A stretch of 64,000 nt of DNA from Brevundimonas sp. (GTDB lineage: Bacteria > Pseudomonadota > Alphaproteobacteria > Caulobacterales > Caulobacteraceae). The stretch spans positions 1 through 64,000 of the forward strand of contig JAPZRF010000009.1 in NCBI GenBank assembly GCA_027531145.1, read 5' to 3'. The translations under genes were made by a program, and so were the position numbers. Within the stretch, counting starts at the first letter, position 1. The number at the start of each line of letters is the position of its first letter. Positions 59,199-64,000 of the stretch are shown piece after piece. A model generated the notes under the pieces. The model did no database searches. It was not told where the DNA came from and worked only from the letters and a program-made list of their open reading frames with translations.

Positions 59199-60145
59199 GC
59201 CTGATCAACGATCTCTCTGCCTTCTTGGAAGTTGGCCCCGCCGACATATCCAAATTCCTATTCGCTGCGCCTGCCCGCTACAAAATATTTGAAATCCCGA
59301 AGAGAAATGGCGGAAATCGGACGATCGCGCAACCATCGGCGACGCTCAAAACCATTCAGCGTTATCTCCTGGACAGCAAGCTCAGTAACGCTCCAGTCCA
59401 TCCTGCCGCGACGGCCTATGTCCCGGGAAAGGGAATCGTTGACAATGCGCGAGCTCATAGGGCCAGCAGATACATCCTGAAACTCGATTTTACTGATTTC
59501 TTTCCAAGCATAAAGGTCAAAGACTGGCGCAACTACGTTAGATCAGGAACGCACGGCGAGTTCCTGATCGAGGAATCTCCTGTTTACGAACAAATTCTGT
59601 TTTGGGGGGCTGGTAGCTTCTCGCCCAAGTGCCTCTCGATTGGAGCGCCCACGTCTCCCCACGTCTCCAATATGCTGATGTACTCTTTCGACGCCGACGC
59701 GGACCGTGAAGCAAGGGCACGCAGCGTAGTTTACACTCGTTACGCTGATGACATCACGCTCTCGGCGGACTCCCGAGCGGCAGTCTTGGAGGCTGAGCGC
59801 TGCATAGCGCAGCTTGTCCGAAGAATGCGGTCACCTGCTCTCAGCTTCAATGAAGCCAAGCGTGGCTTGTACGGCCCCGGGGAGCGCCGGATGGTGACAG
59901 GTCTCGTCATTACCCCTGACCAACGTGTTTCGCTTGGGCGGGCTCGAAAGCGCTTGATCTCCTCGATGGTTCATCGTGCTTCGTTAGGCCAACTCGATGT
60001 CTTGGAACTCAGTCAGCTAAAGGGGCTGTTCGGCTTTGTCGTGGCCGTGGAAGCTTCGTTTCTCGATACACTTCGTACAAAATACGGAGACTCAACCATC
60101 GATCGAGTATTAAAGTTCGATCCTCCCGGGCGAGTTCGAGACTAG
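59195..60145 (+). CDS. Retron reverse transcriptase
   Basis: The 316-residue RT has the retron-specific NAxxH motif (NARAH, residues 84-88), LDFTDFFPSI (97-106, first catalytic Asp), SIGAPTSPHVSN (148-159), the catalytic YADD (183-186) and the VTG motif (234-236) that recognises the msr. All are intact. It makes msDNA from the upstream RNA, starting at the 2'-OH of a branch G. Start overlaps the effector stop (ATGA). GC content is lower than the surrounding genes. It ends 63 bases before the uvrB remnant. Confidence 0.96.
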   Translation: MSLINDLSAFLEVGPADISKFLFAAPARYKIFEIPKRNGGNRTIAQPSATLKTIQRYLLDSKLSNAPVHPAATAYVPGKGIVDNARAHRASRYILKLDFTDFFPSIKVKDWRNYVRSGTHGEFLIEESPVYEQILFWGAGSFSPKCLSIGAPTSPHVSNMLMYSFDADADREARARSVVYTRYADDITLSADSRAAVLEAERCIAQLVRRMRSPALSFNEAKRGLYGPGERRMVTGLVITPDQRVSLGRARKRLISSMVHRASLGQLDVLELSQLKGLFGFVVAVEASFLDTLRTKYGDSTIDRVLKFDPPGRVRD

Positions 60146-60208
60146 AACCTCTACTGTCTTCGCGCCCCACCCATCGCTGCGCGACTAGTAGGAGGCGTGG
60201 CTCTGCTC

Positions 60209-60427
60209 CTACCGCCCCCGCTTCCCCCGCGCCGCCTTCTCCGCCGCCGCGGCCTTGCGCCAGCGGCCCGGGGCCGCGGCGTCCACCTCTTCGCCCGCGC
60301 CGGTCAGCATCTCGTTGGCGAATTCCAGGTCCAGCGCCTTCATCCGCTTGACCTCGTCGCGCAGGCGGGCGGCCTCGTGGACATCGAGGTAAGCATCGGG
60401 CCCGGTCCGCCGCTCGCGGGCCTTCAC
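60209..60427 (-). pseudogene. Second copy of the uvrB 3' end (UVR domain fragment)
   Basis: The 72-residue frame matches the end of Uvr[20 protein letters not shown] against [36 protein letters not shown] against [17 protein letters not shown], and a basic Ala/Lys/Arg tail. Similarity begins about at AYLDVHEAARL (A.L..EEAARL in UvrB) and nothing upstream matches. The GTG at 60427 overlaps the parE stop (GTGA), so it could be translated as a free UVR domain, which in UvrB contacts UvrC. Confidence 0.85.
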
Positions 60428-60759
60428 GGCAGGCGCGCGGGGAGGTCCATGCGGTCGTCCAGGACCCGGACCACCGCGATCCGGTCCCCGTCGCGCCGGA
60501 ACACGATCAGGTGGCGCGGGCGCGCGACCCGGTCGGGGCGGGGCAGGTCGCGGCCGCTGGATCGGAGGTGGTAGGTGGACAGCCCGTCAGCCACCTCGCG
60601 AACGCCGGCGCGGTCGGAGTCCTCGGCGATGGCGGAAAGCGCGAGCTGGAACAGGCGGGCGTAGCGGGCGCGGGCGGCGGGGCCGAAGGTCTGGCGGCTG
60701 TGGCGCAGGGCGGCGGCGATATCGGCGCGCGCCGCCGCCGTGAGGAGAACGCGGTTCAC
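60424..60759 (-). CDS. parE: ParE-type toxin (RelE superfamily)
   Basis: The 111-residue product has the ParE pattern: LTAAARADIAAALRHSRQTFG at the start, FQLALSAIAEDSDRAGVREV in the middle, YHLRSSG and the C-terminal HLIVFRRDGDRIAVVRVLDDRMDLP. ParE toxins inhibit DNA gyrase. It overlaps the antitoxin gene upstream (ATGA) and its stop overlaps the start of the uvrB remnant. Intact as far as seen. Confidence 0.9.
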   Translation of the reverse strand: MNRVLLTAAARADIAAALRHSRQTFGPAARARYARLFQLALSAIAEDSDRAGVREVADGLSTYHLRSSGRDLPRPDRVARPRHLIVFRRDGDRIAVVRVLDDRMDLPARLP

Positions 60760-61043
60760 GCCACCGGGTCGGCGAACCCGGCTTCGACCTCGGCCTCGAT
60801 CTCGTCGAGGAAGGCGCGGATGTCGGCGACCTCGACGACCTCGCCGCGTTCGATCTGGTCAAGGCCGACCCGGACCGCCTCAAAGAAGCGTTCGCGACGC
60901 CAGGCCTCGTCCTCCGCCTGGGCCTTGAAGCGGCGGACGCCGGCGAGGATCACCTCGTCCGCGCTGGCGTAGGCACCCGCCTCCACCTGCGCGCGGACGA
61001 AGGCGTCGAGGTCGGCGGGGAGCTGGACGGCGTGGGCGCTCAT
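60756..61043 (-). CDS. parD: ParD-type antitoxin
   Basis: The 95-residue acidic product begins with a ribbon-helix-helix (VQLPADLDAFVRAQVEAGAYASADEVILAGVRRF, in pieces) and ends in a Glu-rich, probably disordered toxin-binding tail. It neutralises ParE and represses the operon. The antitoxin-first order and ATGA overlap with parE are typical. It lies 45 bases downstream of uvrB. Confidence 0.9.
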   Translation of the reverse strand: MSAHAVQLPADLDAFVRAQVEAGAYASADEVILAGVRRFKAQAEDEAWRRERFFEAVRVGLDQIERGEVVEVADIRAFLDEIEAEVEAGFADPVA

Positions 61044-61087
61044 GGGTCGAGTTTATCATGACCGGGCGACGGCCAGAACCCCGCCCC

Positions 61088-63388
61088 CTACCGCCCCTTC
61101 CTGAACGCTTGCGCCTTCTCCGCCCGCGCGGCGGCCCGGTCGCGCTTCGGGGCCTCCCGGTCCACCGCCTCGCCGTCGGCGGTCAGCATCTCGTTGGCGA
61201 ACTCCAGGTCCATCAGCTTCATGCGCTTGATCTCGTCCCTCAACCTCGCGGCCTCCTCGAACTCGAGGTTGGCGGCGGCGTCGCGCATGCGGGTCTCCAG
61301 GTCCTTGAGCGCGGTCTGGAAGTTGGAGCCGACGAAGGGCCGGGCGTCCTCCTTGACCCCCGGGGCGGTGAGCTGGTCCAGGGCGCGGCTCTCGTAGGGG
61401 CTGGCGAGGATGTCCTGGATGTCGCGCTTCACGCTCTCCGGCGTGATGCCGTGTTCGGCGTTCCAGGCCACCTGCTTCTCGCGCCGGCGCGTGGTCTCGG
61501 CCATGGCCCGCTCCATCGAGCCGGTGATGCGGTCGGCGTAGAGGATGACGCGGCCGTCGACGTTTCTTGCCGCTCTCCCGATGGTCTGGATCAGCGACGT
61601 CTCGGAGCGCAGGAAGCCCTCCTTGTCGGCGTCGAGGATGGCGACCAGGCCGCACTCGGGGATGTCGAGGCCCTCGCGCAGCAGGTTGATGCCGATCAGG
61701 ACGTCGAAGGCGCCCAGCCGCAGGTCGCGCAGGATCTCGATGCGCTCCAGGGTGTCGACGTCCGAGTGCATGTAGCGCACGCGCACGCCCTGCTCGTGCA
61801 TGTATTCGGTCAGGTCCTCGGCCATCTTCTTGGTCAGGACGGTGACCAGGCTGCGGTAGCCGGCGCGGGCGGTGTCATTGACCTCGGCGATGACGTCGTC
61901 GACCTGGTTGCGGGTCGTGCCCGTGACGGGCCGCACCTCGACCGGCGGGTCGACCAGGCCGGTGGGGCGGATGACCTGCTCGACGAACACCCCGCCGGTG
62001 CGCTCCAGCTCCCACGGGCCGGGGGTGGCGCTGACGTGGATGGTCTGGGGCCGCATGGCGTCCCACTCGTCGAACTTCAAAGGTCTGTTGTCGATGCAGG
62101 AGGGCAGGCGGAAGCCGTACTCGGCCAGGGTCGACTTGCGGCGGTAGTCGCCCCGGTACATGGCCCCGATCTGGCCGACGGTGACGTGGCTCTCGTCGAC
62201 GAACAGCAGGGCGTTGTCGGGGATGTATTCGAAGAAGGTCGGCGGCGGCTCGCCGGGGGCGCGGCCGGTCAGCCAGCGGCTGTAGTTCTCGATACCGGCG
62301 CAGGAGCCGGTGGCCTCCATCATCTCCAGGTCGAAGCGGGTGCGCTGCTCCAGCCGCTGGGCCTCCAAGAGCTTGCCGTTCTCGACCATCCAGTCGAGCG
62401 TCTCCTTCAGCTCGGCCTTGATGCCGGTGATGGCCTGGTTGAGCGTCGGCCGCGGGGTGACGTAGTGGCTTGCGGCGTAGACGGTGATCTCCTTGAGGTC
62501 GGCGGTCTTGGCCCCGGTCAGGGGGTCGAACTCGGCGATGGCCTCGATCTCGTCGCCGAACAGGCTGACGCGCCAGGCGCGGTCCTCCTGGTGGACCGGG
62601 AAGATCTCGATGACGTCGCCGCGCTTCCTGAACATGCCGCGGTCGAAGGCGGCGTCGTTGCGCTTGTACTGCAGGGCGATCAGGTCGGCCCGCAGCCTGG
62701 CCTCGTCGATCGTGTCGCCGACCTTCAGGGTGAAGGTCATGGCCGTATAGGTCTCGACCGAGCCGATGCCGTAGATGCAGCTGACCGAGGCGACGACGAT
62801 GACGTCGTCCCGCTCCAGGATCGCCCGCGTCGCCGCGTGCCGCATCCGGTCGATCTGCTCGTTTATGCTCGAGTCCTTTTCAATATAAGTATCCGTACGC
62901 GGAACATAAGCTTCCGGCTGGTAGTAGTCGTAGTAGCTGACGAAGTACTCGACCGCATTGTCCGGGAAGAAGGCCTTGAACTCGGAATAGAGCTGGGCGG
63001 CGAGGGTCTTGTTGTGGGCGAGGATCAGGGCCGGGCGCTGGGTCTGCTCGATGACCTTGGCCATGGTGAAGGTCTTGCCCGAGCCGGTGACGCCCAGCAG
63101 CACCTGATCGCGGTCGCCGGCCTCGGCCTGGGCGACCAGCTCGGCGATGGCCGCGGGCTGGTCGCCGGCGGGGGAGTAGGCGCTGACCAGACGGAACGGG
63201 GTGCGGATGCGGGCGTCCGGGCGCGACGGCCGGTGCGGGACCCAGTCGGCCCCGGCCCCCGGCGCCTCCTCCGGCGTCAGGCGCGGTCCCGTGACGGGCG
63301 CGAACATCGGCATGGCCGAGCGGTCGAAGGCGGCGGGCGCCTCCTGCACGCCGGCGGGCGCGGAGGGCGAGCGGGGAGAACGGGCCAT
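61088..63388 (-). CDS. uvrB: Excinuclease ABC subunit B
   Basis: The 766-residue product has the Walker A loop [18 protein letters not shown], the beta-hairpin [30 protein letters not shown] (Walker B), the helicase motifs [19 protein letters not shown] and [21 protein letters not shown] sequence, [10 protein letters not shown] and a C-terminal UVR motif ([14 protein letters not shown]). With UvrA and UvrC it verifies and incises damaged DNA. The ATG at 63388 ([13 protein letters not shown]) is inside a LexA-type box; a start at MPMFAPV is possible. A second copy of the 3' end lies beyond parDE. Confidence 0.96.
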   Translation of the reverse strand: MARSPRSPSAPAGVQEAPAAFDRSAMPMFAPVTGPRLTPEEAPGAGADWVPHRPSRPDARIRTPFRLVSAYSPAGDQPAAIAELVAQAEAGDRDQVLLGVTGSGKTFTMAKVIEQTQRPALILAHNKTLAAQLYSEFKAFFPDNAVEYFVSYYDYYQPEAYVPRTDTYIEKDSSINEQIDRMRHAATRAILERDDVIVVASVSCIYGIGSVETYTAMTFTLKVGDTIDEARLRADLIALQYKRNDAAFDRGMFRKRGDVIEIFPVHQEDRAWRVSLFGDEIEAIAEFDPLTGAKTADLKEITVYAASHYVTPRPTLNQAITGIKAELKETLDWMVENGKLLEAQRLEQRTRFDLEMMEATGSCAGIENYSRWLTGRAPGEPPPTFFEYIPDNALLFVDESHVTVGQIGAMYRGDYRRKSTLAEYGFRLPSCIDNRPLKFDEWDAMRPQTIHVSATPGPWELERTGGVFVEQVIRPTGLVDPPVEVRPVTGTTRNQVDDVIAEVNDTARAGYRSLVTVLTKKMAEDLTEYMHEQGVRVRYMHSDVDTLERIEILRDLRLGAFDVLIGINLLREGLDIPECGLVAILDADKEGFLRSETSLIQTIGRAARNVDGRVILYADRITGSMERAMAETTRRREKQVAWNAEHGITPESVKRDIQDILASPYESRALDQLTAPGVKEDARPFVGSNFQTALKDLETRMRDAAANLEFEEAARLRDEIKRMKLMDLEFANEMLTADGEAVDREAPKRDRAAARAEKAQAFRKGR

Positions 63389-63392
63389 GAAC
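63378..63392 (-). promoter_or_regulatory. LexA-type box over the uvrB start codon
   Basis: On the minus strand GTTC-ATGGCCC-GTTC; the ATG of the spacer is the chosen uvrB start. The match to GTTC-N7-GTTC is exact but the spacer is GC-rich, unlike strong LexA sites, and about one such match is expected by chance in a window of this size and composition. Confidence 0.4.
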
Positions 63393-63435
63393 GGAAGATA
63401 GGCGGCGGTGTGCCAGGGCGCCAGCGGGAAGCAGC

Positions 63436-63485
63436 TTGACTCCCTCGCACAGTATGCCGCATACACTGTGTGTCACACACTATGC
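63436..63485 (+). promoter_or_regulatory. Promoter and operator of the padR unit
   Basis: TTGACT (63436-63441), 18 bases, CATACA (63460-63465). The -10 and start region lie in an inverted-repeat-rich sequence: GCATA (63459-63463) matched by TATGC (63481-63485), and TGTGTG next to CACACA between them. This is where an autoregulatory PadR dimer would bind. Confidence 0.6.
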
Positions 63486-63498
63486 GAGGCGATGTCGA

Positions 63499-63849
63499 GT
63501 GTCCGGCGGCGACGAACTGTTCGAGAGTTTGCGGCTGGAGCTGCGGCGGGGCTCGCTGAGCCTGGCCGTGCTCGCGCGGCTGCGGGTCGAGCGGTACGGC
63601 TATTCGCTGCGCACGGCCCTGGCCGGGGACGGCGTCGAGATGGAGGAAAGCACCCTCTATCCGCTGCTGCGTCGGCTGGAGGGGCAGGGGCTGCTGACCT
63701 CGGAATGGCGCGAGGAGGAGAAGCGCAGGAAGCGCTTCTACCGCCTGTCGCCGGCGGGCGAGGTCATGCTGGCGCGCCTGCTGGCGGAATGGCGGGGCAT
63801 CTCGGCCTCGCTGGATCGGATCTTCACGGAAGAGGAGGGGGCGCGATGA
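63499..63849 (+). CDS. PadR family transcriptional regulator
   Basis: The 116-residue product from GTG 63499 has the PadR winged helix: LRRGSLSLAVLARLRVERYGYSLRTALA, ESTLYPLLRRLEGQGLLTSEW, KRRKRFYRLSPAGEVMLARLLAEWRGI (each in pieces). It represses its own unit and responds to an unknown signal. The frame is open 21 codons upstream, but that would cross the operator. Its stop overlaps the next start (ATGA). Confidence 0.9.
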   Translation: MSGGDELFESLRLELRRGSLSLAVLARLRVERYGYSLRTALAGDGVEMEESTLYPLLRRLEGQGLLTSEWREEEKRRKRFYRLSPAGEVMLARLLAEWRGISASLDRIFTEEEGAR

Positions 63850-64000
63850 GCGCAGGGACGACGGCGGCGCTGGTGGAGCGCTATCTGAAGGTGGTCGCGG
63901 CGCATCTGCCCGCGGACCAGCGCGACGATGTGGTCGCCGAGCTGCGCGACGAGATCGACAGCCGGCTGGAGGCCCGCGCCGCGGAGCTGGGCCGGGCGCT
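63846..64000 (+). CDS. HAAS/DUF1700-type protein, N-terminal part (runs off the window)
   Basis: The first 51 codons encode a soluble helical segment (ALVERYLKVVAAHLPADQ, then VVAELRDEIDSRLEARAAELG). A Y...V...LP...R.d...ELr..i......e sequence placed directly after a padR gene is typical of the HAAS domain, which is usually followed by membrane helices. The rest lies beyond the window edge. Confidence 0.75.
   Translation, partial: MSAGTTAALVERYLKVVAAHLPADQRDDVVAELRDEIDSRLEARAAELGRA

Noticed and set aside
61058..63439. A 793-codon plus-strand open frame
   Set aside because: It is the antisense shadow of uvrB; the minus-strand frame carries all UvrB motifs. Long antisense frames are normal at this GC content.

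Overview
The window is about 70% GC and carries a TipN-like polarity protein, a zeaxanthin-type carotenoid cluster, a large TonB-dependent receptor, a DnaG without zinc ligands and GAAC-N7-GAAC (alphaproteobacterial LexA-type) boxes. Together these point to an alphaproteobacterium of the Caulobacterales, most likely Brevundimonas or a close relative. The genus is an inference; no rRNA gene is present and I recognised no tRNA gene.

Layout. 1-323: the end of an IS3-family insertion sequence abutting a truncated gene. 320-12145: housekeeping genes (prolyl aminopeptidase, DUF423, MFS transporter, TipN-like protein, PLD and EEP phosphodiesterases, a coupled LemA/TPM operon, FolD). 12245-20467: the carotenoid cluster (crtY-crtI-crtB, crtZ, type 2 IPP isomerase), bracketed by two secreted PPC-repeat proteins. 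20620-33380: small operons (rnhB/tag/ygfZ, GT9/dihydroorotase, GST, DAACS symporter, selD/selU, a UGT-like glycosyltransferase) and a serine hydrolase pseudogene. 33380-44212: carB, a 1055-residue TonB receptor, HAD, SDR, carA and a glycosyltransferase-like gene. 44217-51044: a galE remnant, a patatin-like lipoprotein, then dnaG and rpoD. 51062-55232: small genes and an M14 peptidase. 55238-64000: an accessory or defence region with higBA, an HNH endonuclease, a complete retron, parDE, uvrB and a padR unit.

The most notable items are these. (i) A complete retron: promoter, msr-msd RNA with matching a1/a2 ends and a long msd hairpin, a deoxyribosyltransferase-like effector, and an RT with the NAxxH, YADD and VTG motifs. 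(ii) A repeated architecture in which a core gene is followed by a toxin-antitoxin module and then by a second, diverged copy of the core gene's own 3' end. It occurs at dnaG (vapBC, remnant at 48727) and at uvrB (parDE, remnant at 60209). (iii) A 129-bp palindromic repeat inserted in frame in carB. (iv) LexA-type boxes at higBA and over the uvrB start codon. (v) A family of 50-350 bp foldback repeats in many intergenic gaps, two copies of which flank higBA plus the HNH gene as direct repeats.

How the genes work together: crtB, crtI, crtY and crtZ, with IPP isomerase supplying precursor, would make zeaxanthin; crtE and crtW are not in the window. carA and carB give carbamoyl phosphate, and the dihydroorotase continues the pyrimidine pathway. 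selD and selU give 2-selenouridine in tRNA. dnaG and rpoD keep their usual order but are separated by the inserted toxin-antitoxin module.
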